64,000 bases of DNA from Rhizobium sp. Root482 (GCF_001426565.1 NZ_LMFA01000012.1:372861-436860); one strand, 5' to 3'; shown: positions 52,204 through 63,137, counted from the first letter of the stretch. Program-made: numbers and translations. Notes: generated from the sequence alone by a model not told the origin.

Positions 52204-54000
52204 TCATGCGCCAAACAGGTCGAAGACCAGGCCCTCCTCGCTCTCCTTGGCCTGCAGCTTGACCTCGGCGATCCGGGCGCTGACGGCCTGCGTATCGGAA
52301 AACACGAAGCCTTCCGAGAGCGCGAGCACGGCGATGGAGCAGCGCATCAGCGGGAATGTCGCGGTTTCCCCATTGCGGCCATGGCCGGTCATCAGGCCTG
52401 CGGCCTGGTGGTCGGGCGAATAGAGCTGGCGCACATCGGCGCGGAATTCCGCCAGCATCCGCCGCAGCACCGCCTCCACTTCCGCATGGGTTGCACCGCT
52501 GATGCCGATGAAGAAATCGTCGCCACCGACATGGCCGAGAAACTTCTGCTCGCCGATGAAATGACGGCGCATCAGCGCGGCAAACAGCGAGATGGCGAGA
52601 TCGCCCTTCTGAAAGCCATAATGATCGTTGAAGGGCTTGAAACTGTCGAAATCGCAATAGCAGAAATAGCGCGCCTCATCGCCGTCGAGAACCGCATCCT
52701 GCACATAATCGCGGATGGCGCGGTTTCCCGGCAGGCCGGTCAGCGGGTTCTGGTCCTGCGCGGTCTTCAACTGCTTTTCGCTGATGATCTTCAGCAGCGA
52801 GGCGGCCGACAGGATGCCGGCATAACGCATGTTTTCCGTCACGATCACGCAATCGGCGCCGTCCATGCCGGCAAAGATCCGCAACATCTCGTCGGCCGGC
52901 GCCTCGAGGTCGGCGATCGGCGCCGGCGTGACGAAATGGGCGATATGGCGCTGGTACATGTGGTTCTTGAGCAGATCGCGGCCGAAGGGATGATAGATCA
53001 TCTCCTTGACGTGATATTCGTGCAGTACGCCGCGCGGCTCTCCATTGGCGTTGAGGACGGGAAAGAAACTGCGCTGCGGCGAATGGCGGAACAGTTCGAA
53101 GACCTCGTCCAGATCACCGTTCTCGCGCAGCGCCGGCACCTGCTCGATCTGCTGGCGGATGAGGATGCCGTCGAGCGAGGTGGAATGACGCCGCGCACCG
53201 CCGCTTGCCTCCAGATGCGGATAGACCGGCTGCAGATCGGAAAAATGCACGGTCGGGCGGGCGACGAAATAGCCCTGCACCAGATCGCAACCCAGATCGC
53301 GGCAGGTGGAAAACTCCGCCTCCGTCTCGACGCCCTCGGCGATCACCCGGGTTCCGAGCACATGGGCGGTATTGACGGTATGGCGCACGAGATGGCGCTT
53401 GCGCGGGCTGGATTCGATCCCGGAAATGAAGTGGCGGTCGATCTTCACATAATCCACCGGCTGGTCGCACAGCAGCTTCAGCCCGTTGAAGCCGACGCCG
53501 AAATCGTCGATCGCCAGCTTGAAGCCGGCAAGCCGCAGCCGCTGCACCAGCCCGGCGAAATCCGGCATCTTGCCGCCGTCGAAACGCTCGGACAGTTCGA
53601 AGCAGATCGAAGACGGCGGGATGCCGGCGCGCTTGAGATGACTGCCCAGCCTCTCGACCACATCGCCCTCGAGGCCGATCAGCCGGCTGTCGAAATTGAC
53701 GAACAGGGTGCGCGAGGCAAAATCCGGCAGACTGGCAAAGCCGGCGAAGGCGCGGGTGTTGAGCATATGTTCCAGCGCCAGGAGCTGGCCGGTCGATTCC
53801 GCCTTGTCGAGGAGTTCGAGCGGCGAGGCAAAGCCCAGCCGCTCATAGCCGCGCATCAGCGTTTCATAGCCGAACACCGCTCCCGTGGCGATTTCGGCGA
53901 TGGGCTGGAAGGCATTCTCGATCGCCAGCTTGGCCAGCGTGACGATCTGGTCGTCACCGAAGCGGCGAAGCGATAATATTTCGGCGGAAACGGCGGACAT
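52204..54000 (-). CDS. EAL-CBS-GGDEF c-di-GMP signalling protein
   Basis: This is a 598-residue soluble protein in the order EAL, CBS pair, GGDEF, with the phosphodiesterase domain first. EAL: Glu46 in YETLMRGYERLG, DDFGVGFNGLKLLCDQPV, LGCDLVQGYFVARP. CBS-like middle (about 290-430; YHPFGRDLLKNHMYQRH and MDGADCVIVTENMRYAGIL). GGDEF as GGDDF near residue 492 (FLGHVGGDDFFIGI), a variant. Cyclase activity is uncertain. CGGAG precedes the ATG. It is divergent from betI. Confidence 0.92.
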   Translation of the reverse strand: MSAVSAEILSLRRFGDDQIVTLAKLAIENAFQPIAEIATGAVFGYETLMRGYERLGFASPLELLDKAESTGQLLALEHMLNTRAFAGFASLPDFASRTLFVNFDSRLIGLEGDVVERLGSHLKRAGIPPSSICFELSERFDGGKMPDFAGLVQRLRLAGFKLAIDDFGVGFNGLKLLCDQPVDYVKIDRHFISGIESSPRKRHLVRHTVNTAHVLGTRVIAEGVETEAEFSTCRDLGCDLVQGYFVARPTVHFSDLQPVYPHLEASGGARRHSTSLDGILIRQQIEQVPALRENGDLDEVFELFRHSPQRSFFPVLNANGEPRGVLHEYHVKEMIYHPFGRDLLKNHMYQRHIAHFVTPAPIADLEAPADEMLRIFAGMDGADCVIVTENMRYAGILSAASLLKIISEKQLKTAQDQNPLTGLPGNRAIRDYVQDAVLDGDEARYFCYCDFDSFKPFNDHYGFQKGDLAISLFAALMRRHFIGEQKFLGHVGGDDFFIGISGATHAEVEAVLRRMLAEFRADVRQLYSPDHQAAGLMTGHGRNGETATFPLMRCSIAVLALSEGFVFSDTQAVSARIAEVKLQAKESEEGLVFDLFGA

Positions 54001-54143
54001 GCAGGGCTCCGGAAGCGACGGGACATCGCGCGAAACATCGTGCCCGAGACCTGAATTTTCCGTTGCCCCAATGTGACATATTGATGAAACTTTCACGACC
54101 TCGCGAACCGGCATCTGACGCGCGACCGGGTTGCAGTTTTTTG

Positions 54144-54163
54144 TTGATTGATGGATCAATCAA
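54144..54163. promoter_or_regulatory. BetI operator
   Basis: TTGATTGATGGATCAATCAA is a perfect 9-bp inverted repeat with a two-base centre, 43 bases before the betI start and 144 from the divergent EAL-CBS-GGDEF gene. AT-rich palindromes of this type are the known BetI targets at bet promoters. Confidence 0.8.
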
Positions 54164-54205
54164 AATACATTAGCGTAGCCGGAACAGCAATCGGGAGGAT
54201 CGTTC

Positions 54206-54808
54206 GTGCCGAAGGTCGGGATGGAGCCGGTGCGCCGCAAGGCGCTGGTGGACGCGACATTGCGGGCCGTGGGCGACCACGGATCGTTGACCGTCACCAT
54301 GTCGGAAATCGCCCGGCATGCAGGCGTCTCGGCGGCGCTGGCGCATCATTATTTCGGCTCGAAGGAACAACTGGTCATCGAGACCATTCGCAGCCTGCTG
54401 CGCCAGTTGCGGACAGACACGGTCGCCGCGATGGGCGCTGCCGCAACGCCGCGCGAAAAACTGTCGGCAGTGATCCGCGTCAATTTCCAGGCGCACCAGT
54501 TCGCCCCGGAAACGGTCGCGGCCTGGCTTGCCTTCTATTCCGAGGCCCAGCGCTCCGAAGAGACCCGCCGCTTGCTGGTGCTCTATGCAAGACGGCTGCG
54601 CTCGAACCTGATGGCGAATTTGAGACAACTGTGCCCGGCCGACGACGCCGCGCGGATCGCCGAGGGCGCATCCGCGATGATCGACGGACTTTACCTGCGC
54701 CAGGGGCTGAAATCCGCGCCCGTGAGCATCGAGGCCTCGATCGCGCTGACCGAAGATTACCTGACAGCCCATTTGCGGCCCTTTACGGGCCGAGGAGACG
54801 AGCGTTGA
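54206..54808 (+). CDS. betI: transcriptional repressor BetI
   Basis: This 200-residue TetR-family repressor of the bet operon is relieved by choline. The HTH is SLTVTMSEIARHAGVSAALA with HHYFGSKEQLVIETIRSLLR; the C-domain has AWLAFYSEAQRSEETRRLL and EGASAMIDGLYLRQGL. It starts at GTG with GGGAGG upstream. It is first in betICBA and overlaps betC (TTGA). Confidence 0.96.
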   Translation: MPKVGMEPVRRKALVDATLRAVGDHGSLTVTMSEIARHAGVSAALAHHYFGSKEQLVIETIRSLLRQLRTDTVAAMGAAATPREKLSAVIRVNFQAHQFAPETVAAWLAFYSEAQRSEETRRLLVLYARRLRSNLMANLRQLCPADDAARIAEGASAMIDGLYLRQGLKSAPVSIEASIALTEDYLTAHLRPFTGRGDER

Positions 54809-56328
54809 GCAAACCCAATATTCTCATCATCATGGTCGACCAGTTGAACGGAAAGTTCTTTCCGGACGGTCCGGCGGATTTTCTGCATGCGCCGCACATG
54901 AAGGCGCTGGCCAAGCGTTCGGCCCGCTTCCGCAACAATTATACCTCCTCGCCGCTCTGCGCACCGGCCCGTGCATCCTTCATGGCAGGGCAATTGCCGA
55001 GCCGCACGCAGGTCTACGACAATGCCGCCGAATTCGCCTCATCGATCCCGACCTATGCGCATCACCTGCGCCGGGCCGGCTACTATACGGCGCTATCTGG
55101 CAAGATGCATTTTGTCGGACCGGACCAGTTGCACGGTTTCGAGGAGCGGCTGACGACCGACATCTATCCCGCCGATTTCGGCTGGACGCCGGATTATCGC
55201 AAGCCGGGCGAGCGGATCGACTGGTGGTATCACAATCTCGGCTCCGTCACCGGCGCCGGCGTGGCCGAAATCACCAACCAGATGGAATATGACGACGAGG
55301 TGGCGTTCCTCGCCAACCAGAAGCTCTACCAGCTTTCGCGCGAACGCGACGACGCGGCCCGCCGCCCCTGGGCCGTGACCGTGTCCTTCACCCATCCGCA
55401 CGACCCTTACGTGGCGCGGCGGAAATTCTGGGATCTCTACAATGATTGCGACCAGCTTTCGCCCGAGGTCGGCGATATCGCGCTCGCCGACCAGGATCCG
55501 CATTCGCAGCGCCTGATCCTTGCCTGCGACTACCAGAACTTCTCGGTGACGGAGGAAGACATCCGCCGCTCGCGCCAGGCCTATTTCGCCAATATTTCCT
55601 ATCTGGACGAAAAGGTCGGCGAACTGATCGATACGCTGACGCGCACCCGCATGCTCGACGATACGCTGATCCTGTTCTGCTCGGACCATGGCGACATGCT
55701 GGGCGAGCGCGGCTTGTGGTTCAAGATGAACTTCTTCGAGGGCTCGGCCCGCGTGCCGCTGATGATCGCCGGTCCCGGCGTCGAACCGGGCCTGCATCTT
55801 GCGGCAAGCTCCAATCTCGACGTGACGCCGACGCTCTGCGACCTCGCCGGCATTTCCATGGACGAGATCATGCCCTGGACGGACGGCGAAAGCCTGGTGC
55901 CGGTGATCCGGGGCGAGGAGCGGAGCGCGCCGGTGGTGATGGAATATGCCGCCGAGGGCTCACAGGCGCCGCTGGTCTGCATCCGCGAGGGCAAGTGGAA
56001 ATATATCCATTGCGTGCTCGATCCCGACCAGCTCTACGATCTCGAGGCCGACCCGCTGGAACTCTCCAACCTTGCCGGGGTGCCGGCGCATGCCTCGACG
56101 CTCCGAGCCTTCCAGGCGATGCGCGATGCGCGATGGGACATGGAGGCCTTCGATGCCAGCGTGCGCGAAAGCCAGGCGCGGCGCTGGGTGGTCTATGAGG
56201 CGCTGCGCAACGGCGCCTATTACCCCTGGGACCACCAGCCGCTGCAAAAGGCCTCCGAGCGCTACATGCGCAACCACATGAATCTCGATAATCTCGAAGA
56301 AACCAAACGCTATCCGCGAGGGGAATAG
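54805..56328 (+). CDS. betC: choline-sulfatase BetC
   Basis: This 507-residue sulfatase hydrolyses choline-O-sulfate to choline and sulfate. The catalytic formylglycine cysteine is Cys52 in [14 protein letters not shown]; metal residues are in [14 protein letters not shown] and [14 protein letters not shown]. The C-terminal betC region ([20 protein letters not shown]) is specific. It starts at TTG overlapping the betI stop, with GAGGAG upstream. It supplies choline to betA and sulfate to the neighbouring cys genes. Confidence 0.95.
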   Translation: MSKPNILIIMVDQLNGKFFPDGPADFLHAPHMKALAKRSARFRNNYTSSPLCAPARASFMAGQLPSRTQVYDNAAEFASSIPTYAHHLRRAGYYTALSGKMHFVGPDQLHGFEERLTTDIYPADFGWTPDYRKPGERIDWWYHNLGSVTGAGVAEITNQMEYDDEVAFLANQKLYQLSRERDDAARRPWAVTVSFTHPHDPYVARRKFWDLYNDCDQLSPEVGDIALADQDPHSQRLILACDYQNFSVTEEDIRRSRQAYFANISYLDEKVGELIDTLTRTRMLDDTLILFCSDHGDMLGERGLWFKMNFFEGSARVPLMIAGPGVEPGLHLAASSNLDVTPTLCDLAGISMDEIMPWTDGESLVPVIRGEERSAPVVMEYAAEGSQAPLVCIREGKWKYIHCVLDPDQLYDLEADPLELSNLAGVPAHASTLRAFQAMRDARWDMEAFDASVRESQARRWVVYEALRNGAYYPWDHQPLQKASERYMRNHMNLDNLEETKRYPRGE

Positions 56329-56329
56329 A

Positions 56330-57793
56330 ATGCGCGCCCAACCGAAAGCCTCTCACTTCATCGATGGCGACTATGTCGAGGATGCCGACGGCGCCGCCTT
56401 CGACAGCCTCTATCCGGCCACCGGCGAGGTGATCGCCAGGCTGCATGCCGCGACACCCGCCATCGTCGACAGGGCGATCGCGGCGGCAAAACGGGCGCAG
56501 CCGGAGTGGGCGGCGATGAGCCCGACGGCGCGCGGCCGTATCCTCAAGCGCGCGGCAGACATCATGCGCGAGCGGAACCGCGAGCTGTCGGAGCTGGAAA
56601 CACTCGACACCGGCAAGCCGATCCAGGAGACCATCGTCGCCGACCCGACCTCCGGTGCCGATGCCTTCGAATTCTTCGGCGGCGTCGCGGCGGCGGCGCT
56701 GAACGGCGAGCATATTCCGCTCGGCGGCGACTTTGCCTTTACCAAGCGCGTGCCGCTCGGCGTCTGCGTCGGCATCGGCGCCTGGAATTATCCGCAGCAG
56801 ATCGCCTGCTGGAAGGGCGCGCCGGCGCTGGTTGCCGGCAATGCCATGGTGTTCAAGCCGTCTGAGAACACCCCGCTCGGCGCGCTGAAGATCGCCGAAA
56901 TCCTGCACGAAGCCGGCCTGCCGAAGGGGCTTTACAACGTCATCCAGGGGGATCGTACGACCGGGCCGCTGCTCGTCAACCACAAGGACGTGGCCAAGGT
57001 GTCGCTAACGGGCTCGGTGGAGACCGGCCGCAAGGTGGCGGGCGCCGCCGCCGCGAGCCTCAAGCATGTGACCATGGAACTCGGCGGCAAGTCGCCGCTG
57101 ATCGTCTTCGACGATGCCGACCTCGAAAGCGCCATCGGCGGCGCCATGCTCGGCAATTTCTATTCGACCGGCCAGGTCTGCTCCAACGGCACCCGCGTCT
57201 TCGTGCAGAAGGGCATCAAGGAGAAATTCCTTTCGCGGCTGAAGGAGCGTACCGAAAACATCGTGATCGGCGATCCGATGGACGAGGCAACGCAGCTCGG
57301 CCCGATGGTCTCCAGGGCGCAGCTCGACAAGGTGTTTTCCTATATCGGACAAGGCAAGGCGGAAGGCGCGACGCTCGTCACCGGCGGCGGTATTCCGAAT
57401 GCGGTTTCGGCCGCCGGCACCTATATCCAGCCCACCGTCTTTGCCGATGTTACCGACGAGATGACCATTGCCCGCGAGGAGATTTTCGGACCGGTCATGT
57501 GCGTGCTCGACTTCGACAGCGAGGACGAGGTGATCGCCCGCGCCAACGCCACCGAATTCGGCCTCTCGGCCGGCGTCTTCACGGCAGACCTCACCCGCGC
57601 GCACCGCGTCGTCGACCGGCTGGAGGCGGGTACGCTGTGGATCAACACCTATAACCTTGCCCCCGTGGAAGTGCCGTTCGGCGGCTCCAAACAGTCGGGC
57701 TTCGGCCGGGAAAACTCGCTTGCCGCGCTTCAGCACTACACGGAGCTGAAGAGCATCTATGTGGCCATGGGGCCGGTTCAGTCGCCGTATTGA
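56330..57793 (+). CDS. betB: betaine-aldehyde dehydrogenase BetB
   Basis: This 487-residue NAD(P)-dependent enzyme oxidises betaine aldehyde to glycine betaine. Catalytic Cys284 is in [13 protein letters not shown] and Glu250 in TMELGGKSP; the cofactor region is [19 protein letters not shown] and the loop [19 protein letters not shown] is typical of BetB. It begins one base after the betC stop. A family B repeat separates it from betA. Confidence 0.95.
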   Translation: MRAQPKASHFIDGDYVEDADGAAFDSLYPATGEVIARLHAATPAIVDRAIAAAKRAQPEWAAMSPTARGRILKRAADIMRERNRELSELETLDTGKPIQETIVADPTSGADAFEFFGGVAAAALNGEHIPLGGDFAFTKRVPLGVCVGIGAWNYPQQIACWKGAPALVAGNAMVFKPSENTPLGALKIAEILHEAGLPKGLYNVIQGDRTTGPLLVNHKDVAKVSLTGSVETGRKVAGAAAASLKHVTMELGGKSPLIVFDDADLESAIGGAMLGNFYSTGQVCSNGTRVFVQKGIKEKFLSRLKERTENIVIGDPMDEATQLGPMVSRAQLDKVFSYIGQGKAEGATLVTGGGIPNAVSAAGTYIQPTVFADVTDEMTIAREEIFGPVMCVLDFDSEDEVIARANATEFGLSAGVFTADLTRAHRVVDRLEAGTLWINTYNLAPVEVPFGGSKQSGFGRENSLAALQHYTELKSIYVAMGPVQSPY

Positions 57794-57799
57794 AACAGA

Positions 57800-57959
57800 G
57801 GCCCCTTATCCGGCCTATCGGCCACCTTCTCCCCGTAAACGGGGAGAAGGGACAAGCGGCCAACTCCGTCGTCCCCTCCGCGCCTATGGGGAAAGGGCAA
57901 ACGTCAAGCTCCGTCGTCCCCTCTCCCCGCCTGCGGGGAGAGGGTTAGGGTGAGGGGCA
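57800..57959. repeat. palindromic repeat family B, copy 2, inside the bet operon
   Basis: Hairpins GGCC-TATC-GGCC, CTTCTCCCCG...CGGGGAGAAG, a decayed extra copy (TCCCCTCCGCGCC...GGGG) and CCCTCTCCCCG...CGGGGAGAGGG, ending TTAGGGTGAGGGGC. It starts 6 bases after the betB stop and ends 21 bases before the betA ATG, so it is transcribed as part of the operon mRNA. Confidence 0.88.
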
Positions 57960-57980
57960 TTTTTATCTGGGAACACCGCC

Positions 57981-59633
57981 ATGCAAAACGCAGATTTCAT
58001 CATCATCGGCTCCGGCTCGGCAGGATCGGCGCTGGCCTACCGCCTGTCGGAGGACGGGAAGAATACGGTGCTGGTGCTGGAATATGGCGGGTCGGATCTT
58101 GGGCCGTTCATCCAGATGCCGGCGGCGCTGGCCTGGCCGATGAGCATGAAGCGCTACAATTGGGGCTATCATTCCGAACCGGAGCCAAACCTCAACAACC
58201 GGCGGATCACGGCTCCCCGGGGAAAAGTGATCGGCGGGTCCTCGTCGATCAACGGCATGGTCTATGTGCGCGGCTCGATGGAAGACTTCGACACCTGGGA
58301 GGAAATGGGCGCGCGCGGCTGGGCCTATGCGGATGTGCTTCCCTATTTCAAGCGCATGGAGAATTCCGATGGCGGCGAGGACGGCTGGCGGGGTACGGAC
58401 GGGCCGCTGCATGTCAAGCGCGGCAGCTTCAGGAACCCCCTGTTCCACGCCTTTGTCGAGGCCGGCAAACAGGCGGGTTTCGAACTGACGGACGACTATA
58501 ACGGCTCCAGGCAGGAAGGTTTCGGCCTGATGGAGCAGACCGTTCACAATGGCAGGCGCTGGTCGGCGGCATCGGCCTATCTGAAGCCGGCGCTGAAGCG
58601 GCCGAATGTGCGGCTGCTGCACTGCTATGCCCGGCGCATCGTCATCGAGAACGGCCGCGCCACCGGCGTCGAGATCGAGCGCGGCGGCAAGATCGAGGTG
58701 GTCACGGCCACCCGCGAGGTGATCGTTTCGGCCTCGTCGTTCAATTCGCCAAAACTTCTGATGCTGTCGGGCATTGGTCCGGCCGATCACCTGAAGGAGA
58801 TGGGCATCGAGGTGAAGGCCGACCGGCCGGGCGTCGGCGCCAATCTGCAGGATCATATGGAGTTCTATTTCCAGCAGATTTCGACCAAGCCCGTATCGCT
58901 CTATTCCTGGCTGCCCTGGTTCTGGCAGGGCGTGGCGGGCGCCCAGTGGATGTTCACGAAATCCGGGCTCGGCACCTCCAACCAGTTCGAGGCCTGCGCC
59001 TTCCTGCGCTCGGCCCCCGGGGTCCGGCAACCGGATATCCAATATCACTTCCTGCCGGTCGCCATTTCCTATGACGGCAAGGCGGCGGCCAAGAGCCATG
59101 GCTTCCAGGTGCATGTCGGCTACAATCATTCCAAATCGCGCGGCAACGTCACTCTGCGTTCGCCTGATGCGAAGGCCGACCCGGTCATCCGCTTCAACTA
59201 TATGAGCCATCCGGAGGACTGGGAGAAATTCCGCCACTGTGTAAGGCTCACCCGCGAAATCTTCGGCCAGCAGGCCTTCGACCAATATCGCGGCCCGGAG
59301 ATCCAGCCCGGCGAGGCCGTGCAGAGCGACGACCAGATCGACGCCTTCCTGCGCGAGCATCTGGAGAGCGCCTATCACCCCTGCGGCACCTGCCGGATGG
59401 GATCGAAGGACGATCCGATGGCGGTGGTCGATCCGGAAACGCGGGTGATCGGCGTCGATGGGCTGCGGGTCGCGGACTCATCGATCTTCCCGCGCGTCAC
59501 CTACGGCAATCTCAACGGCCCCTCGATCATGACCGGTGAGAAGGCCGCCGACCATATTCTCGGCAAGCAGCCCCTGCCCCGCAGCAACCAGGAGCCCTGG
59601 ATCAATCCGCGCTGGGAAACCAGCGACCGATAG
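57981..59633 (+). CDS. betA: choline dehydrogenase BetA
   Basis: This 550-residue FAD-dependent GMC oxidoreductase oxidises choline to betaine aldehyde at the membrane. FAD motif [17 protein letters not shown] at the N-terminus, GMC signature [20 protein letters not shown], catalytic His466 in [12 protein letters not shown], and [16 protein letters not shown] near the end. Last gene of betICBA; its distance from betB is due to the inserted repeat. Confidence 0.96.
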   Translation: MQNADFIIIGSGSAGSALAYRLSEDGKNTVLVLEYGGSDLGPFIQMPAALAWPMSMKRYNWGYHSEPEPNLNNRRITAPRGKVIGGSSSINGMVYVRGSMEDFDTWEEMGARGWAYADVLPYFKRMENSDGGEDGWRGTDGPLHVKRGSFRNPLFHAFVEAGKQAGFELTDDYNGSRQEGFGLMEQTVHNGRRWSAASAYLKPALKRPNVRLLHCYARRIVIENGRATGVEIERGGKIEVVTATREVIVSASSFNSPKLLMLSGIGPADHLKEMGIEVKADRPGVGANLQDHMEFYFQQISTKPVSLYSWLPWFWQGVAGAQWMFTKSGLGTSNQFEACAFLRSAPGVRQPDIQYHFLPVAISYDGKAAAKSHGFQVHVGYNHSKSRGNVTLRSPDAKADPVIRFNYMSHPEDWEKFRHCVRLTREIFGQQAFDQYRGPEIQPGEAVQSDDQIDAFLREHLESAYHPCGTCRMGSKDDPMAVVDPETRVIGVDGLRVADSSIFPRVTYGNLNGPSIMTGEKAADHILGKQPLPRSNQEPWINPRWETSDR

Positions 59634-59814
59634 GTCTGCCCCTCAGTGGTAGTCGTCCTCGCGCTGGTGGCGGGACAGAACTACCAGGTTTTCTTAGTTT
59701 AATCCGCTTCGGAGAGATATTTGCTCTGATCCCCTGTCTTTGGAAATCCGTTTTTCTGTTCTTCGCCGCCCATGGCTGCGATAGTCCGGGACAACAGAAC
59801 CAGGATTTCCTCCC

Positions 59815-60588
59815 ATGACATCCGCATCCCTTGAAGACCGCGCCGAAGCGCTGAACCGCCAACTGCAGGGCCTTGATCTTGCCGGTCGGCTGGCGCTTGT
59901 CGCGGCATCGGGCGGCAAGGCCGTCTTCACCACCAGCCTCGGCATCGAAGACCAGGTGATCACCGCCGCGATCGGCACGAACAAGCTCGGCATCGAGGTT
60001 TCGACCCTTGAGACCGGCCGTCTGTTCACCGAAACCGTCGCGCTGATCGACCGGACGGAAGAGACCTACGGCCTGATGATCCGGCGCTTTTTCCCGGAAC
60101 AGGACGATATCGACGCCTATGCCGCCCGCTATGGCATGAACGGCTTCTACGACAGTATCGAGGCCCGTCACGCCTGCTGCGCCGCACGCAAGGTGAAGCC
60201 GCTTGCCCGGGCGCTGGAAGGGGCTTCCTACTGGATCACCGGCCTGCGCCGCGGCCAGTCCGGCAACCGGGCCGAGACGCCCTTTGCCGAGGCCGATACG
60301 GAGCGCGGTCTGATCAAGATCAATCCGCTCGCCGATTGGGATATCGAGACGATCCGCGCCCATGTCGAGGCGCAAGCGATTCCGGTCAACCCGCTGCATG
60401 CGCGCGGCTATCCCTCGATCGGCTGCGAGCCCTGTACCCGCGCCATCAAGCCCGGCGAGCCCGAGCGGGCCGGCCGCTGGTGGTGGGAAAACGACGAGAC
60501 GCGCGAATGCGGCCTGCATGTGGCCGAAGCCGCCGCCCCGCAAGCCGGCGCCCAATCACCGATCCTGGCCAGCATCATTGCGCGATGA
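59815..60588 (+). CDS. cysH: adenylyl-sulfate (APS/PAPS) reductase CysH
   Basis: This 257-residue enzyme reduces APS to sulfite. Cluster cysteines CC in RHACCAARKVKP and Cys pair in IGCEPCTRAI mark the [4Fe-4S] APS-reductase type; the redox Cys is in ECGLHV near the C-terminus. AGGA lies eight bases before the ATG. First of cysH-cysD-cysN, 45 bases before cysD. The 180-base leader contains two similar segments (near 59671 and 59787, GGGACA...ACCAGG). Confidence 0.95.
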   Translation: MTSASLEDRAEALNRQLQGLDLAGRLALVAASGGKAVFTTSLGIEDQVITAAIGTNKLGIEVSTLETGRLFTETVALIDRTEETYGLMIRRFFPEQDDIDAYAARYGMNGFYDSIEARHACCAARKVKPLARALEGASYWITGLRRGQSGNRAETPFAEADTERGLIKINPLADWDIETIRAHVEAQAIPVNPLHARGYPSIGCEPCTRAIKPGEPERAGRWWWENDETRECGLHVAEAAAPQAGAQSPILASIIAR

Positions 60589-60633
60589 GGCGCTAGACTT
60601 GCCGGCCAACCAGACTTCTCCCGGAGACTTGTA

Positions 60634-61587
60634 ATGCCCAGTATCCTTCCGGAAACGGAACTGCACAATCCGCAGACGACAAAGACGCCGCTCGATCCGC
60701 ATCTGAAGGCGCTCGAGAACGAAGCCATCCATATCTTCCGCGAGGTCGCCGCCGAATTCGACAAGCCGGTGATGCTCTATTCGGTCGGTAAAGACAGCTC
60801 CGTCCTCCTGCACCTGGCGCGAAAAGCCTTCTATCCCGGCCGCGTGCCCTTCCCTCTGCTGCACGTCAACACCGGCTGGAAATTCGCCGAGATGATCTCG
60901 TTCCGCGACGAGATCATCAAGACATACGATCTCGACCTGATCGAGCACGTCAATCCGCGCGGTGCCGCCGAAAACGTCACCCCCTTCACCCATGGCTCGG
61001 CGCTCTATACCGACATCATGAAGACGGAAGGGCTGCGCCAGGCGCTGGATGCCGGCGGCTATGACGCGGCCTTCGGCGGCGCGCGGCGCGACGAGGAAGC
61101 AAGCCGCGCCAAGGAACGCATCTATTCCTTCCGCACGCCGGACCATCGCTGGGACCCGCGCAACCAGCGGCCGGAACTCTGGAACCTCTATAACGGCATG
61201 ATCCGCAAGGGCGAGAGCGTGCGCGCCTTCCCTCTGTCGAACTGGACCGAGGTCGATATCTGGCGCTACATCCAGGCCGAGGACATCCCGATCGTGCCGC
61301 TCTATTTCGCCAAATCCAGGCCGGTGGTCGAGCGCGACGGCATGACGATCCTGGCCGAGGATCCGCGGCTCGAACTTCTGCCCGGCGAGATCAAGCGCGA
61401 CGAGGTCATCCGCTTCCGCACGCTCGGCTGCTTTCCGCTGACCGGCGCCATCCGCTCTGAGGCGACCACGCTCGACGACATCATTTCCGAACTGGAGACC
61501 GCGACCGTTTCCGAACGCCAGGGCCGCGCCATCGACCGTGATCAATCCGGCTCGATGGAAAAGAAAAAACGCGAAGGATATTTCTGA
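60634..61587 (+). CDS. cysD: sulfate adenylyltransferase subunit 2, CysD
   Basis: This 317-residue ATP-pyrophosphatase-fold subunit adenylates sulfate. The PP-loop reads [20 protein letters not shown], and the [19 protein letters not shown] segment and the late [15 protein letters not shown] are characteristic. GGAGAC precedes the ATG. Its stop overlaps the cysN start (TGATG). Confidence 0.97.
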   Translation: MPSILPETELHNPQTTKTPLDPHLKALENEAIHIFREVAAEFDKPVMLYSVGKDSSVLLHLARKAFYPGRVPFPLLHVNTGWKFAEMISFRDEIIKTYDLDLIEHVNPRGAAENVTPFTHGSALYTDIMKTEGLRQALDAGGYDAAFGGARRDEEASRAKERIYSFRTPDHRWDPRNQRPELWNLYNGMIRKGESVRAFPLSNWTEVDIWRYIQAEDIPIVPLYFAKSRPVVERDGMTILAEDPRLELLPGEIKRDEVIRFRTLGCFPLTGAIRSEATTLDDIISELETATVSERQGRAIDRDQSGSMEKKKREGYF

Positions 61588-63095
61588 TGAGTGTTTCCGC
61601 AACTGCCCAGATCGGCACTCTCGAAGCAAAGACCGGAACCGTCTCCGCTTTTCCGGCGGTCGAAGGCGCGCGCGCGCTGCGCGACACGCGCCCGCTGCGT
61701 CTCATCACCTGCGGCAGCGTCGATGATGGCAAGTCCACCCTGATCGGCCGGCTGCTCTGGGACACCAAAGCGGTGAAGGACGACCAGGCAGCGACGCTCC
61801 GGCGCGATTCGGGCCAGCAGAACGATCTCGGCCTGCCCGATTTCGCGCTGCTTCTGGACGGGCTGCAGGCCGAGCGCGAACAGGGCATCACCATCGATGT
61901 CGCCTATCGCTATTTCGCCACCGACAAACGCTCCTTCATCGTTGCCGATACGCCCGGCCACGAGCAATATACCCGCAACATGGCGACCGGCGCCTCCACG
62001 GCCGATCTCGCCGTGCTGCTCGTCGATGCCCGCGCCGGGCTTCTCGAACAGACCCGCCGGCATGCGACCATCGCCACGCTGATGGGCATCAAGCAGTTCG
62101 TGCTCGCCGTCAACAAGATCGACCTGATCGGCTACGACCGCGCCCGCTTCGACCAGATCAGCCATGAATTCCGCGAACTGGCGCTGTCGCTCGGCGTGCG
62201 CCAGATCACCGCCATCCCGGTTTCGGCGCTGAAGGGCGAGAATGTCGTCTATGACGGCAGCGCCTCCATGCCCTGGTATGACGGCCCGACGCTGGTGGAG
62301 GTGCTCGAACTGGCGACGGTTCGCTCGGCCCAGACGGTCGGCTTCCGCCTGCCGGTGCAGCGTGTTTCGCGTCCCGGCGAAAGCTTTCGCGGTTATCAGG
62401 GCACGGTTGCCGGCGGCGCGGTGAAGCCGGGCGATTCGGTCGTCATCCTCCCGTCCGGCATGGTCGCCAATGTCGCGAAGATCGTCACTTTCGATCTGGT
62501 GCGCAATGCGGCGGTGGCCGGCGACGCGATCACGCTGGTGCTCGACCGGCAGGTGGACGTGTCGCGCGGCGACATGATCGTTTCCCTCGACAGCCAGCCG
62601 CAGACCGGGCTTTCCTTCGATGCGCAGATCGTCGCGCTACAGGCCGACGGCATCCAGCCGGCCAAGCGCTACTGGCTGAAAAGCGGCTCACGCCGCCAGC
62701 GCGTCACCATCCAGCCGACGAGCCAACTCGACCTGAAGAGCGGTAAGTGGAACGCGCATCGCGAAACGCTGCCGATGAACGCCATCGGCAAGGTGCATCT
62801 CTCCTTCGACGAACAGGCGATGTTCGACGCCTATGAGCAGAACCGCATCACCGGCGCCTTCATCCTGATCGATCCCGACACCAACAATACGGTGGCCGGC
62901 GGCATGATCACCGCCAAGCGCTCCTCGCTTTCCGGCATCCATACCGAGGACAACCGGGTGATCCTGTCGCTGCCGGCCGATCTTGCCGACCAGCTGATGG
63001 CGACCGAACTGTTCGCCGCTCGCCGCGAGGAAGCCGACATCCGCCGCCTCCCCGCCGGCAAGGCAAACGACGTGCTCGCCGGTATCGACAACTGA
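61587..63095 (+). CDS. cysN: sulfate adenylyltransferase subunit 1, CysN
   Basis: This 502-residue GTPase drives sulfate adenylation with CysD. G1 GSVDDGKSTLIGRLL, G3 DTPGHEQYTRNMATG and G4 NKIDL are intact, followed by EF-Tu-like beta domains. The C-terminus ends without an APS-kinase (CysC) domain, unlike the CysNC/NodQ fusions found in many rhizobia. It is translationally coupled to cysD. A family A repeat follows. Confidence 0.96.
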   Translation: MSVSATAQIGTLEAKTGTVSAFPAVEGARALRDTRPLRLITCGSVDDGKSTLIGRLLWDTKAVKDDQAATLRRDSGQQNDLGLPDFALLLDGLQAEREQGITIDVAYRYFATDKRSFIVADTPGHEQYTRNMATGASTADLAVLLVDARAGLLEQTRRHATIATLMGIKQFVLAVNKIDLIGYDRARFDQISHEFRELALSLGVRQITAIPVSALKGENVVYDGSASMPWYDGPTLVEVLELATVRSAQTVGFRLPVQRVSRPGESFRGYQGTVAGGAVKPGDSVVILPSGMVANVAKIVTFDLVRNAAVAGDAITLVLDRQVDVSRGDMIVSLDSQPQTGLSFDAQIVALQADGIQPAKRYWLKSGSRRQRVTIQPTSQLDLKSGKWNAHRETLPMNAIGKVHLSFDEQAMFDAYEQNRITGAFILIDPDTNNTVAGGMITAKRSSLSGIHTEDNRVILSLPADLADQLMATELFAARREEADIRRLPAGKANDVLAGIDN

Positions 63096-63137
63096 GGCGA
63101 GCGAAGGCGTCAGGGCCGGTTCCGTACCAGAGGAGAG

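Noticed and set aside
52513..52527. GGDDF as a dead GGDEF site in the EAL-CBS-GGDEF protein
   Set aside because: Asp for Glu is a mild change; activity loss cannot be claimed from sequence, so it is only noted in the entry.
54148..54804. BetC extended 219 codons upstream
   Set aside because: The extension lies over betI in another frame; the TTG overlapping the betI stop gives the normal sulfatase N-terminus.
57963..59378. 471-codon frame opposite betA
   Set aside because: Shadow of the choline dehydrogenase gene; similar shadows occur opposite ptrB, selO, the HerA-like gene, betB and the c-di-GMP genes.
59671..59811. Two similar segments in the cysH leader as a regulator-binding direct repeat
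   Set aside because: Similarity is imperfect and 116 bases apart; too weak to call a site.
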